A stretch of 64,000 bases of DNA from Stutzerimonas stutzeri KOS6 (GCF_000307775.2 NZ_KK020676.1:320152-384151), one strand, 5' to 3'; positions 55,508-63,743 are shown, numbered from the stretch's first letter. A program made the numbers and translations. The notes: a model not told the origin generated them from the letters alone.

Positions 55508-55523
55508 ATTACGTTTCTGTAAG
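55508..55523. promoter_or_regulatory. Metal box upstream of copR (ATTACG-N4-TGTAAG)
   Basis: A two-mismatch copy of the dyad 60 bp before copR, suited to autoregulation. Confidence 0.55.
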
Positions 55524-55583
55524 GTACTGGCTGCACGCCCTGACAATCGGCACACTGCTCCAAATGCCGGAGGGAATACTTTC

Positions 55584-56264
55584 ATGAAGCTTCTTGTTGC
55601 TGAAGACGAGCCGAAAACAGGCACCTACCTACAGCAGGGGCTTTCAGAGGCAGGCTTCACAGTCGATAGAGTTGAAAACGGGACCGATGCTGCTCAGCAC
55701 GCGCTTCATACCACATACGACTTGCTCATCTTAGACGTGATGATGCCTGGCCTGGATGGGTGGCAGGTTTTACAGAAAGTCCGCGCTGCTGGTAATGAGG
55801 TTCCCGTGCTCTTTCTCACCGCCCGAGACGGGGTTCAGGATCGAGTAAAGGGATTGGAGTTGGGCGCTGATGATTATCTCATCAAGCCGTTCGCCTTCTC
55901 CGAATTGCTAGCCAGGATCCGTACGTTGCTTCGCCGCGGCAATAATGTCCCCAACCAAACAATACTCAAACTCCTCGACCTTGAGGTCGATCTGCTCAGG
56001 CGTCGAGTTACGCGATCGGGGAAACGAATAGACCTAACTGCAAAGGAATTCGCACTTCTTGAGCTATTACTTCGGCGTCGCGGGGAAGTGCTCTCAAAGT
56101 CCCTTATCGCCTCCCAAGTATGGGACATGAATTTCGACAGCGATACCAATGTGATTGAGGTGGCGGTACGACGGCTGAGAGCAAAAATCGATGATGAGTT
56201 CGAACCTAAGCTCATACAAACCGCGCGTGGGATGGGCTATTTGATCGACGCGCCAGACCCCTAG
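55584..56264 (+). CDS. copR: CopR/CusR-like response regulator without adjacent kinase
   Basis: 226 residues: receiver with EDE near residues 7-9, phospho-acceptor Asp in LILDVMMPG near 51 and Lys in YLIKPFAF near 101; OmpR winged helix with [23 protein letters not shown]. The ATG at 55584 has GGAGG ten bases upstream and gives the standard start. In most Pseudomonas copR and copS are adjacent; here a tcmP fragment follows instead, and a matching kinase lies at 44636. It is expected to activate the copper genes through the boxes listed. Confidence 0.87.
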   Translation: MKLLVAEDEPKTGTYLQQGLSEAGFTVDRVENGTDAAQHALHTTYDLLILDVMMPGLDGWQVLQKVRAAGNEVPVLFLTARDGVQDRVKGLELGADDYLIKPFAFSELLARIRTLLRRGNNVPNQTILKLLDLEVDLLRRRVTRSGKRIDLTAKEFALLELLLRRRGEVLSKSLIASQVWDMNFDSDTNVIEVAVRRLRAKIDDEFEPKLIQTARGMGYLIDAPDP

Positions 56265-56353
56265 AGCGAAATGCTCGGCATTTCACGCGATGGGCCAAGC
56301 TACCGGTACCGATGCGGTTAAGGCGAGCCACCGAGCAAGGAGCGGTGCCGAAC

Positions 56354-56696
56354 CTCAGTTCTCCGAGCTGGATTTCTTCAGCTGTGGCACGAAGAAGATG
56401 GGTCTCTGCGGGGGAGCTATCAGAATATCACTGGATTTGATGCTAGTGCCCTTGCGACGCCTGGTCTTGCCATCCTTACCGACCGCCAGCAAATCACCGG
56501 TCGCAACAGCGATATCGAGCGCCTGCTTTACGCGAAACTCGTCAGCCATGGTGTAGTTGGTCAATCCGCTCATCAGGCCCAAAAAAGGTTGCCGTTCTAC
56601 CTCGTAGACCTGGTTGGGCAAGAGCTCTGAAAGTTCTCCTCGGACGCGGTCATCGGTGGCATCGTCGAAGTGATGCTCATCCAACAGCAAATCGTG
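56354..56696 (-). pseudogene. Second tcmP fragment / direct repeat, right copy
   Basis: This 343-bp copy aligns without gaps to 30838-31180 and encodes the last 110 or so residues of the same three-Cys-motif partner protein (LLPNQVYEVERQPFLGLM). It breaks off at 56696 in favour of an unrelated gene fragment. Same orientation as the left copy, so the two could recombine and lose the copper block. Confidence 0.65.
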
Positions 56697-56868
56697 TTTG
56701 CATGATGGCGAGCGTTATGAGGTGCATCTCTGTGAGGCCTGCTTTTTCCGAGCGCTGAGTGGTCTCCGCCGCGAGCGTATGGTCAACACCATGTTCGACG
56801 AGAATCCCGATAGGACTGGCGATGAGTTCGGCCTTGTGCAGCGGAGCGAATTCTGGAAAGACAACTGA
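56695..56868 (+). pseudogene. C-terminal remnant of a zinc-ribbon-like gene
   Basis: A frame running into TGA at 56866-56868 reads CLHDGERYEVHLCEACFFRA then LRRERMVNTMFDE, with paired Cys and His as in a small zinc ribbon, and has GC-rich coding character. There is no start; the upstream part is replaced by the tcmP repeat. The family is not known to me. Confidence 0.4.
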
Positions 56869-56912
56869 GCTCGGTTCAGATGGGACTATGGATACGGGTA
56901 GGAAGTGGGGCG

Positions 56913-57359
56913 TTAGCCTCGCAGATGTAATGCAGCAGAGAAGATCACGTGTTTACTAATTCGACTGCCGAGAGACTGACACGCTGAGGTTGAGTACGTG
57001 CGATCTCCCTCCACTCGGTACTGGTGCCCAAGCTCGCTACCTTGTGCATCACGAATTGAAAGGATCTCCAGTAACGGCTCCATCAACCAGCGACCCACCT
57101 CGTTCATATGCCCGGGACTCACAAGATACGCCTGCTCCAGCCAGGCGTGCTCGGTCTGCGCAGCTATGACCTGTTCCAGCAATGGAACCGACGGAACCAT
57201 TAGCATGCTTCGAAAGGCCGCGTTTCCATCGTCCTCAACGATCTGCAGGTAGAACCAGGGCCAGGTCATCTCTAGCTCGACATATGACCAGAACTGCACG
57301 CCATCTGGCGCTGTTGAGAGCCCAGGAAGCAGTTCCGCATTCCGACTGGTTTTGAACAC
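56913..57359 (-). CDS. Hypothetical protein divergent from an XRE regulator
   Basis: 148 residues from a GTG at 57359 that has AGGAG eight bases upstream; a longer frame to 57401 lacks such a site. The protein is rich in Trp and Glu (VELEMTWPWFYLQIVEDD; AQTEHAWLEQAYLV), with no signal or membrane helix and no family I recognise. It is divergent from the XRE gene across an operator-like inverted repeat, so the two are probably co-regulated. Confidence 0.5.
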   Translation of the reverse strand: MFKTSRNAELLPGLSTAPDGVQFWSYVELEMTWPWFYLQIVEDDGNAAFRSMLMVPSVPLLEQVIAAQTEHAWLEQAYLVSPGHMNEVGRWLMEPLLEILSIRDAQGSELGHQYRVEGDRTYSTSACQSLGSRISKHVIFSAALHLRG

Positions 57360-57394
57360 GCGCCAATCTCCTAATGATAATTGTACTTGATTGA

Positions 57395-57427
57395 TGAACA
57401 ATATATTTTGTAGTCATATATTGTTCA
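57395..57427. promoter_or_regulatory. Operator-like inverted repeat between divergent genes
   Basis: TGAACAATATAT and ATATATTGTTCA are perfect complements separated by nine bases, centred between the XRE gene and its divergent neighbour. Probable binding site of the XRE regulator. Confidence 0.65.
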
Positions 57428-57463
57428 ATCGCGCTTCATCGTTCCATTTTGCGGAGCAGCAAA

Positions 57464-57754
57464 ATGGAAGTCCGGGATTCGTTCGGGAAAGCGTTGAGGC
57501 TCGTGCGGCAGCGTAGGGGGCTGGCACAGGAAGATTTCTCGCTCGTTAGCAGTCGTACCTTCGTCAGCATGCTGGAGCGCGGGGCAACGAGCCCGACTCT
57601 CGAAAAGCTCGATAGCCTCTGCACGGTGCTCGACACTCACCCTGTCACCCTCTTGGCCCTGACCTACTTGCTTGGATCCGAAGCTCCTGAAAGTTTTGAG
57701 CAGCTCCTGGAGAAGGTTGGTGAGGAGTTGAGAGCTCTAGTCGAACCTGACTGA
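57464..57754 (+). CDS. XRE-family helix-turn-helix regulator
   Basis: 96 residues with a Cro/CI-type helix-turn-helix (residues 6-60: FGKALRLVRQRRGLAQEDF, then SRTFVSMLERGATSPTLEKL) and a short helical tail. The ATG at 57464 is preferred over a TTG 15 bases earlier. It probably represses its own and the divergent promoter through the inverted repeat at 57395-57427. Confidence 0.75.
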   Translation: MEVRDSFGKALRLVRQRRGLAQEDFSLVSSRTFVSMLERGATSPTLEKLDSLCTVLDTHPVTLLALTYLLGSEAPESFEQLLEKVGEELRALVEPD

Positions 57755-57882
57755 TTACTCAGCGAGGCTGTGTGAGGGGCCGGTTCCGTGGCCGCACAGT
57801 GAGTGTTGATCTTGCTGTCCCTCTGTCCCCAGTGGCTGGCCTGGAGGTCCTGTTTTTGGCAGGGCTTATAGTTTTTGTGGGC

Positions 57883-57906
57883 GTCAGAAAATATGTGGAT
57901 TCTGAC
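57883..57906. promoter_or_regulatory. Inverted repeat before the DUF6088 gene
   Basis: GTCAGAA and TTCTGAC are separated by ten bases and lie 15 bp upstream of the start codon, a position suited to an autorepression operator. Confidence 0.4.
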
Positions 57907-57920
57907 TTTTTGGGGCTCAT

Positions 57921-58520
57921 ATGTCCGTCGCGCAAGCTATTTTAAATCGAGTCAAGCACATGCCAAAGGGGAGGCCATTTGCCGGCGCGGTGTTCGCGCA
58001 GGTCGGTTCCCGTGCGTCGATTAATAAAGCGCTTTCTAGGCTGGTGCAATCAGGCACGCTGGAGCGAGTCGCTCGCGGTGTCTACATGCGCCCCAAAATG
58101 AGCAAGTACACCGGCAGGGTGGTGCGCCCGAGTCCGCTGGCTGTCGTGGAGGTCATCACGAAGGCGAACGGCGAGACGATCCAGATACACGGCGCGGAGG
58201 CTGTTCGGAGGTTGGGCCTCAGCACACAGATGCAGGTGTTGCCGACCTTTTACACCAGCGGATCTACTCGCGAGATCAAGGTTGGCAATGCGGTGGTTCG
58301 CCTCCGCCACGTATCCAAGGACCGCTTGCAGCACGCCGGCACGACGGTAGGTGTGGCGCTTACTGCTCTCTACTACATCGGGAAAGAAGGGCTGTCCGCT
58401 AATGTGGTTTCCAAGATTGTTAGTGCGCTGAGCGGCGAAGAGCTGATGAAGCTCCGGGCCTGCAAGATGCCGGAGTGGATGCGGTCGGCATTGCGCTTTG
58501 CTGCCAAGGAGATTGAGTAG
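57921..58520 (+). CDS. DUF6088 / AbiEi-like antitoxin-type protein
   Basis: 199 residues with an N-terminal winged helix (FAQVGSRASINKALSRLVQSG, quoted in part: RASINKALSRLVQSG) and a central domain with GVYMRPK near residue 53 and HGAEAVRRLGLSTQ near 93, as in AbiEi-like antitoxins annotated DUF6088. Such genes usually precede a nucleotidyltransferase toxin of the AbiEii type. None follows; the island ends 110 bp downstream, so the toxin gene was lost or never present. An autorepressor site may be the inverted repeat just upstream. Confidence 0.7.
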   Translation: MSVAQAILNRVKHMPKGRPFAGAVFAQVGSRASINKALSRLVQSGTLERVARGVYMRPKMSKYTGRVVRPSPLAVVEVITKANGETIQIHGAEAVRRLGLSTQMQVLPTFYTSGSTREIKVGNAVVRLRHVSKDRLQHAGTTVGVALTALYYIGKEGLSANVVSKIVSALSGEELMKLRACKMPEWMRSALRFAAKEIE

Positions 58521-58547
58521 TGCGCAATAGCACCTACCCGACTCCAC

Positions 58548-59012
58548 CTACTGGCAGCTACCAAAGCCTGAGGCGAGACGTGGCTGGCTTTTCTGACAAG
58601 ACAATGCGACTTCCTGCGCATTTAGCAAAACGTGGAATTCATCGAAGATCACCAGGCCGACGCCTTCCAGCGCCGGATCGTCCTGCAGGCGCCGCGCAAG
58701 AATGCCTTCGGTGACCACTTCGATGCGCGTATTCGGCCCGACCTTGCTGTCCAGGCGGATGCGGTAGCCGACGGTCTCGCCGACCCGCTCGCCCAGTTCG
58801 CTGGCCAGCCGCTCGGCGGCAGCCCGGGCCGCCAGCCGCCGCGGTTCGAGCATGATGATGCCCTGCCCCGCCAGCCAGGCTTCGCCGAGCAACGCCAGCG
58901 GAACGCGGGTGGTCTTGCCGGCGCCGGGCGGCGCCTCGAGCACGGCTTCGTCGCGCTGTTGCAGGGCCTGGCGCAGCGCTGGCAGGGCTTCATCGATCGG
59001 TAGGGAATTCAT
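58548..59012 (-). pseudogene. hrpB: Displaced original 5' end of hrpB
   Basis: From the ATG at 59012 the first 127 codons match the start of HrpB ([11 protein letters not shown] near residue 28, [21 protein letters not shown] at 122-127) and align without gaps to the intact gene, with about 25 differences by eye. Codon use is GC-rich like the hrpB body at 5.8-7.8 kb. After His127 at 58632 the frame enters island sequence and stops at 58548. It keeps Walker A and DExH but lacks all later motifs, so it cannot be a helicase. It is the part that was cut off when the island inserted. Confidence 0.88.
58625..58643. other. Right junction of the island in the hrpB DExH codons
   Basis: Homology to hrpB ends at 58632, between the codon for His of DEFH and island sequence. 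It is the counterpart of the junction near 7801. Confidence 0.6.
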
Positions 59013-59071
59013 GGACACTCGCTTCGGGCAGACAACTCGGCAACTGCTGCGTCCACCCGAAGCCGGACGCA

Positions 59072-59572
59072 TCAGTTGACGCTGTAGCCTCGTCCGGTCA
59101 GGCAGGCACCAAGGGCGCGCTTGTAGGTGTCGGCGCTCGCCGCAGCGGGCGCCGACTGGGCGCTGGCCGGATCGAAGCCGCTCTGGCTGACCGCCCAGCT
59201 ATGACACTCATAGCGGTCGCGGCTCTGCAGCTCGGCACTCTGGCCCTTGGCCGGATAGGCGATGACATCATATCGCGTGGCCTCGCCGGCCGGCAGCGGC
59301 GGCTGGCTGACGGGTTCGTAGACGTTGCGCTCGGCATTCCACAGGTAATAGGTTCCGGCGGCGATGAAATAGAGCATGCTGCCGACCCAGATTTCCCGCG
59401 CACCGACCGGCAGACCATGGCCGCGCCGAGGGCCCGGCGCATGGTAGTGCACTGGCTTGCCCGGCGCCCGGTGCCCGGCAGGCCCCGGCCCGGGCGCTGC
59501 GGCAAACGTCGTCGAAGTGATGCAGAGGGAAAGCAGCGCGCCGAAACCGGCACGCGGTAATGACCGGGACAT
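59072..59572 (-). CDS. Exported hypothetical protein, DUF6515-like
   Basis: 166 residues: a signal peptide ([15 protein letters not shown]), a Pro/Gly/His-rich segment ([14 protein letters not shown]), then a compact domain with [20 protein letters not shown] and [17 protein letters not shown], as in DUF6515 proteins of Pseudomonas. The start at 59572 is chosen for the signal peptide. It is backbone DNA next to the 5' end of hrpB; function unknown. Confidence 0.65.
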   Translation of the reverse strand: MSRSLPRAGFGALLSLCITSTTFAAAPGPGPAGHRAPGKPVHYHAPGPRRGHGLPVGAREIWVGSMLYFIAAGTYYLWNAERNVYEPVSQPPLPAGEATRYDVIAYPAKGQSAELQSRDRYECHSWAVSQSGFDPASAQSAPAAASADTYKRALGACLTGRGYSVN

Positions 59573-59771
59573 GACTGAGCTCCGAATGGGGGGAAATCGC
59601 AACGCGATTATCCGCACACCTGGCGCACTGCTTGGTCAGGGCTTGGTAAGTCCTGGGTAAAGCTCATCGCGCGTCGTGCATCGCCGAACAGCCGGGCGGC
59701 AAGCGTGGTCTGATATCGAGAAAACATCATCCAGCCCTTGTATAGTTGCGCCAATTTCCCTGGAGGTCCTT

Positions 59772-60188
59772 ATGCGTACCCGTAACCGAATCATCGGCGG
59801 CGTGCTGGCCGCTTCCCTGTTCACCCAGCTTACCGCCTGCGGCACGCTGTTCTACCCGGATCGCCGCGGGCAGATCGACGGCCGAATCGACCCGGCCATC
59901 GCCGTGCTCAATGCGGTCGGCCTGCTGTTCTATGTCATCCCCGGGCTGATTGCCTTCGGCATCGACTTCGCCACCGGCGCGATCTACCTGCCTGAAGGCC
60001 AATACTCCATGGCACCGGAAAAACTGCAGGACGCCATCGGCGCCGACGGCCAGATCGACCAGGCCCGCCTGAAAGCCATCGTCGAGCAGGAAATCGGCCG
60101 CAGCCTGCCGCTGGACGATCCGCGCCTGATCCAGCACAACGGCAGCATCGAGCAACTGGCCGCCTTCGGCCTGCGTCCCGCGGCCTGA
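59772..60188 (+). CDS. Putative lipoprotein
   Basis: 138 residues with a lipoprotein signal (AASLFTQLTAC) and a conserved start of the mature protein, GTLFYPDRRGQIDGRIDP, a hydrophobic segment (VLNAVGLLFYVIPGLIAFGI) and a charged tail. GGAGG precedes the ATG at 59772. Widely present in Pseudomonas as an uncharacterised small lipoprotein. It overlaps fieF by one base. Confidence 0.7.
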   Translation: MRTRNRIIGGVLAASLFTQLTACGTLFYPDRRGQIDGRIDPAIAVLNAVGLLFYVIPGLIAFGIDFATGAIYLPEGQYSMAPEKLQDAIGADGQIDQARLKAIVEQEIGRSLPLDDPRLIQHNGSIEQLAAFGLRPAA

Positions 60189-61108
60189 TGCAACACACAC
60201 GCGAGCGCAAAGGCGTCAGCGCCGAACACGCAAGGCTGATGCGCCGCGCCACGCGACTGGCGTTGGCGGTGGCGCTGACGCTGGCCGCCAGCAAGGCGCT
60301 GGCCTGGTGGCTGAGCGGCTCGGTGAGCCTGCTGGCAGGCCTCACCGACTCGCTGCTCGACGGCGCCGCCTCGCTGCTCAACCTGCTGGCCGTGCACTAC
60401 TCGCTGCGCCCTGCGGACGACGACCATCGCTACGGCCACGGCAAAGCAGAAGCCCTGGCCGGACTTGGCCAGGGCGCTTTTATCTCGGTCAGTGCAATCC
60501 TCGTCTGCGTGCAAGGCGTCGACCGCATGCTGCACCCCGAGCCACTGGGCGCACCGGCACTGGGCATCGCGGTGATGCTGCTGTCGCTGGCGCTGACCGT
60601 GGCGCTATTGATGTACCAGCGCCATGTGGTGCGTGAAACCGGCTCCACGGCGATCCGCGCCGACTCCCTGCACTACCGTTCGGATTTATTGCTCAATGCC
60701 AGCATCCTCGTCGCGCTGGTGCTGGCCGGCTATGGCTGGGAGCGCCTGGACGCGGTCTTCGGCATCGCCATTGCCGTCTACATTTTCTGGAGTGCGCTGA
60801 GCATCGTCCGCGAGGCCGGCTCGGTGCTGATGGATACCGAGCTTCCTCCGGAGGTCAGCGAGGACATGCACCAACTGGCCTGCGCGGTGCCCGGTGTGGT
60901 CGGTTGCCATGACCTGCGCACGCGCGTCTCCGGGACCCGCTGGTTCGTGCAGTTGCATCTGGAGCTGCCGGGCCAGCTGCCGTTGATCGAGGCGCATACC
61001 TTGTGCGATCTGGCCGAGGCGGCGATTCATGCCAAGTACCCGCGAGCCGAGGTGCTGGTACATGCCGATCCGCTGGAAGTGGTCGGGCCGAAGGGTGACG
61101 CGGGGTAA
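60188..61108 (+). CDS. fieF: FieF-like cation diffusion facilitator
   Basis: 306 residues, six membrane helices and a cytoplasmic C-terminal domain. The metal-site motifs are DSLLD in TM2 and HYRSD in TM5, the Asp-rich pattern of FieF/YiiP iron and zinc exporters and different from the His-based CDF at 15894. RYGHGKAEALAGLGQG is the conserved loop. It removes Fe(II)/Zn(II) from the cytoplasm. It belongs to the backbone and is coupled to the upstream lipoprotein gene. Confidence 0.9.
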   Translation: MQHTRERKGVSAEHARLMRRATRLALAVALTLAASKALAWWLSGSVSLLAGLTDSLLDGAASLLNLLAVHYSLRPADDDHRYGHGKAEALAGLGQGAFISVSAILVCVQGVDRMLHPEPLGAPALGIAVMLLSLALTVALLMYQRHVVRETGSTAIRADSLHYRSDLLLNASILVALVLAGYGWERLDAVFGIAIAVYIFWSALSIVREAGSVLMDTELPPEVSEDMHQLACAVPGVVGCHDLRTRVSGTRWFVQLHLELPGQLPLIEAHTLCDLAEAAIHAKYPRAEVLVHADPLEVVGPKGDAG

Positions 61109-61203
61109 GCGCGGCAATCGGTATCGCCTCAGCGCGTAGGATGGGCACGACGCCGTAAATCGATATCGATGTTTACGTCAGCCCGCAAACAAAACTCCAA
61201 AAC

Positions 61204-61233
61204 GAAAAAGACCACGCCTGGGCGTGGTCTCTT
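61204..61233. terminator. Hairpin terminator
   Basis: GACCACGCC/GGCGTGGTC stem with a two-base loop; the T-run is on the minus strand, but it may also end the fieF transcript. The gap 61109-61498 has no other feature I can support. Confidence 0.55.
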
Positions 61234-61498
61234 CGATTCGTCGGGCCGAGGGTAACGGCTTCTTCGCGCGGCGCCTCGTGAGCACCGGGGCCCGGACCGT
61301 CGGTCTCGGTAAGACCTTCGCTGGTCACGGCGGGGATCGCCTGTCGTGTCCATTTCTGCCGGGGGCTGAAGTTGAGATAAAGCTTACGCCTCGAAACCCG
61401 GCACAGGATTGCTAAGGTTGCGCACTAACACGCCACTTGCGCAATGAATTCCTATCGATCAATCATCTAGCGCAATCAGAAACCAAAGAAGCCCTGCC

Positions 61499-61978
61499 AT
61501 GAGCAAACTCGACCGATACGACCTGCGCATCCTCGCCGAACTGCAGCACGACGCCCGCATCTCCAACCAGGATCTGGCCGAACGCATCGGCCTGTCGCCT
61601 TCGCCCTGTTCACGAAGGGTCAAGCAGCTCGAAGACGACGGCTATATCGCCCGCCAGGTCGCCCTGCTCGATCGCAAGAAACTCGGCCTGACCCTGACCG
61701 CCTACGTGCTGATCGGCATGGACCGGCATACGCCGGAACGCTTCGAGCATTTCGAGGGGGTGATCGGCAAATGTCCGCAGGTGCTCGAATGCAGCCTGGT
61801 AACCGGCATGGATGCCGACTACCAGCTCAAGGTCGTGGTGCCCGATATGGAGCATTACCAGCAGTTCCTGCTCGGCACCCTGACCCGCATCGAAGGCGTC
61901 TCCAGCGTACGCTCCAGCTTCGTATTGCGGCAGGTGTCGTCGAGCACCGAGCTGCCGCTGGAACATTTGCGCAGCTGA
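61499..61978 (+). CDS. Lrp/AsnC-family transcriptional regulator
   Basis: 159 residues: helix-turn-helix at residues 5-50 (LDRYDLRILAELQHDARISN, then LSPSPCSRRVKQLE) and a RAM effector domain with VTGMDADYQLKVVVPD near 100. The family responds to amino acids and often controls an adjacent gene; no obvious target is next to it. Backbone gene with GC-rich codon use. Confidence 0.87.
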   Translation: MSKLDRYDLRILAELQHDARISNQDLAERIGLSPSPCSRRVKQLEDDGYIARQVALLDRKKLGLTLTAYVLIGMDRHTPERFEHFEGVIGKCPQVLECSLVTGMDADYQLKVVVPDMEHYQQFLLGTLTRIEGVSSVRSSFVLRQVSSSTELPLEHLRS

Positions 61979-62150
61979 GACCCATTGACGCGCCCGGCAT
62001 CATCGATGGAGGACTTGGCGTATACTCGCCGCCGCCTTGCTATGCCCCCGCGCGCCACATTCGAACAAGCGCCTTGCTCGCTAATAACCGGTCCGCCCGC
62101 TGTCATAGCTGTTGTCGTCTGTATCCAGACTTAGCCAAGCGGAGAAATCG

Positions 62151-62369
62151 ATGGAGCCGGAAGTTTTCGAAAAGTGGATGATGATCGTCCTGGTCGGCGG
62201 GTTGATGACCTTCATGGCGTTCATCATCTGGGACTTGGCCAAGAAATCGAAGGCCGGCCGGCTCGGCACCGCCATTCTCTTCCTGGGCCTGGGCCTGTGC
62301 CTGTTCGCGTTTCTCGCCAAACCGATCATCGGCTACATCATCGAAGTGACCCAGGGCATTCCGCACTGA
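62151..62369 (+). CDS. DUF2788 small membrane protein
   Basis: 72 residues with two hydrophobic helices (MIVLVGGLMTFMAFIIWDLA; TAILFLGLGLCLFAFL) joined by a basic loop KKSKAGRLG. This matches DUF2788 proteins, conserved and uncharacterised in Pseudomonas. The ATG at 62151 follows GGAGAAA at short distance and starts the conserved part. Confidence 0.75.
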   Translation: MEPEVFEKWMMIVLVGGLMTFMAFIIWDLAKKSKAGRLGTAILFLGLGLCLFAFLAKPIIGYIIEVTQGIPH

Positions 62370-62390
62370 GGCGTCATCGGGGCGGCGGTT

Positions 62391-63743
62391 CTACACGCCG
62401 TCTCTCGGCAACACGATGCGCAACATGCTCGGTTGTCCAGCGACGAACCCTATCCGCCCGCCCGCGTTCTCGACGATCCGTCGGACAATAGCCAGGCCCA
62501 GCCCGGTTCCCTCGCTGCCCTGCCGCCCCTTACGAAAGCGTTGAAACATCGCCTCTTGTTCATCCGGAGGCACACCACAGCCCTGATCGACGACGTCCAG
62601 GTTAACCTCCGCTCCCTCCGCGCATAGCGTCACCCACACCTCGCCGGCCCCGTGTACCAATGCGTTTTCCAGCAGATTGCTCAATGCCTCTCGCAACTGG
62701 TCGGCGTTGCCGCGGCATTCCAAGCCATCGGTAATGTCGACTTCGATCAGGCGGCCCTGTGCTTCGAACAGTGGCAGCAGGGCCGCCGAGCATTCACGCA
62801 CTACACGCGAGATATTTGCCCGCTGTGCCGGGCCGCTGCGGCACTCCACGGCGGCGCCATCCTGACGCGCGAGCTCCAGCAATTGCGCTACCAGCCTGCG
62901 CATCTGACGCATTTCCATGCCCAGCGCTGGCCAATCAGGCTCGCCACTCTGACGCGCATCCTGAAGGCGCAGATCAAGTACCGTCAGGGGAGTACGCAAT
63001 TCGTGAGCAGCATCAGCGACGAAACGTCGCTCGGAAGCATAGGCCGACGCAAGCCGGTCCAGCGCGTTATTGGCCGCTTCGGCCAGCGGATGGATTTCCT
63101 GGGGCAAGTCGTCCAGTGCAATGCGCCGCTGTGGCTCGTTCGGACCAATCTCACGCGCAAGCACAGCGGCGCGGCGCACCGGACGCAGCGTCCAGTTGAG
63201 CAACAGGAGGATCAGCGCTACCGACACCAGCCCCAGCGGCAGCATGATCACCGTGCTCTGACGCAGCCGATCCTGTAACAGATCGTCGATCATTCCGCGC
63301 TCGGCTGCGTCATTGCGCGAAACCATCAAAATCGCGCCGTCTTCCAGACGCACCGGGACGTTGACCACGGCCCCACCGTAAGGGCTCCAGCGCCACCAGC
63401 CCGACTCACGCTCCAACAGAGCGGTGCGCAACCGCCGTGGCCGTTCCATATTTTCTGAAAACCACAACAGTTGCCCTTCAGCGGAATACAGCGTGTAGCC
63501 CAGCTCAGCGCCGCCATAGCTTCGCGGCAACGCGCTCAGGTCGCCATCGCTGCGCATCCCCTCACTGACAGCGCGAGCCTGGATTGACAGCACCGCACGG
63601 CGAAGTTCATCGCGAGTGCCGTACAGGTGCACGGCAACGTTTCCGAAGCCCAGCACGAACACCACCAACAAGGCGATCAGTACCCGCCGATGCAGGCTGC
63701 GCCGCTTCGGCATCGTCAGGTTCGTGTCAGGTATTAATGACAT
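62391..63743 (-). CDS. Sensor histidine kinase, no regulator beside it
   Basis: About 450 residues: membrane helices near residues 20-40 and 163-185 flanking a periplasmic domain, a HAMP-like linker, H-box VADAAHELRTPLTVL near 245, ATPase motifs LSNLLENALVHG, DQGCGVP and GTGLGLAIV. It is of the QseC/PmrB-like class. The start is uncertain: ATG 63743, GTG 63749 or ATG 63713, none with a good ribosome site. The gene is divergent from a TonB receptor gene and no response regulator is present within the window. Transcription probably shares a control region with the receptor. Confidence 0.82.
   Translation of the reverse strand: MSLIPDTNLTMPKRRSLHRRVLIALLVVFVLGFGNVAVHLYGTRDELRRAVLSIQARAVSEGMRSDGDLSALPRSYGGAELGYTLYSAEGQLLWFSENMERPRRLRTALLERESGWWRWSPYGGAVVNVPVRLEDGAILMVSRNDAAERGMIDDLLQDRLRQSTVIMLPLGLVSVALILLLLNWTLRPVRRAAVLAREIGPNEPQRRIALDDLPQEIHPLAEAANNALDRLASAYASERRFVADAAHELRTPLTVLDLRLQDARQSGEPDWPALGMEMRQMRRLVAQLLELARQDGAAVECRSGPAQRANISRVVRECSAALLPLFEAQGRLIEVDITDGLECRGNADQLREALSNLLENALVHGAGEVWVTLCAEGAEVNLDVVDQGCGVPPDEQEAMFQRFRKGRQGSEGTGLGLAIVRRIVENAGGRIGFVAGQPSMLRIVLPRDGV

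Larger units (their letters stand above)
7801..58631. mobile_element. Metal-resistance and defence island of about 51 kb inserted in hrpB
   Basis: The limits are the two places where hrpB homology changes: codon 127 of the intact gene at 7801 and codon 127 of the displaced 5' fragment at 58632. Everything between is accessory by content: Gabija-like defence, arsenic, zinc/cadmium and copper resistance, insertion scars and orphan regulators. No intact integrase or transposase gene lies inside, only integrase end pieces at 31652 and 33804 and an IS3 remnant. The nearest recombinases are those left of hrpB. Mosaic structure suggests several rounds of acquisition. Confidence 0.65.

Noticed and set aside
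55277-55624. Minus-strand frame of 115 codons upstream of copR
   Set aside because: It crosses the terminator-like hairpin and the copR start, has odd composition and no match.
61129-61353. Short minus-strand frame in the gap after fieF
   Set aside because: It runs through a terminator hairpin and is Arg-rich in the manner of non-coding GC-rich frames.
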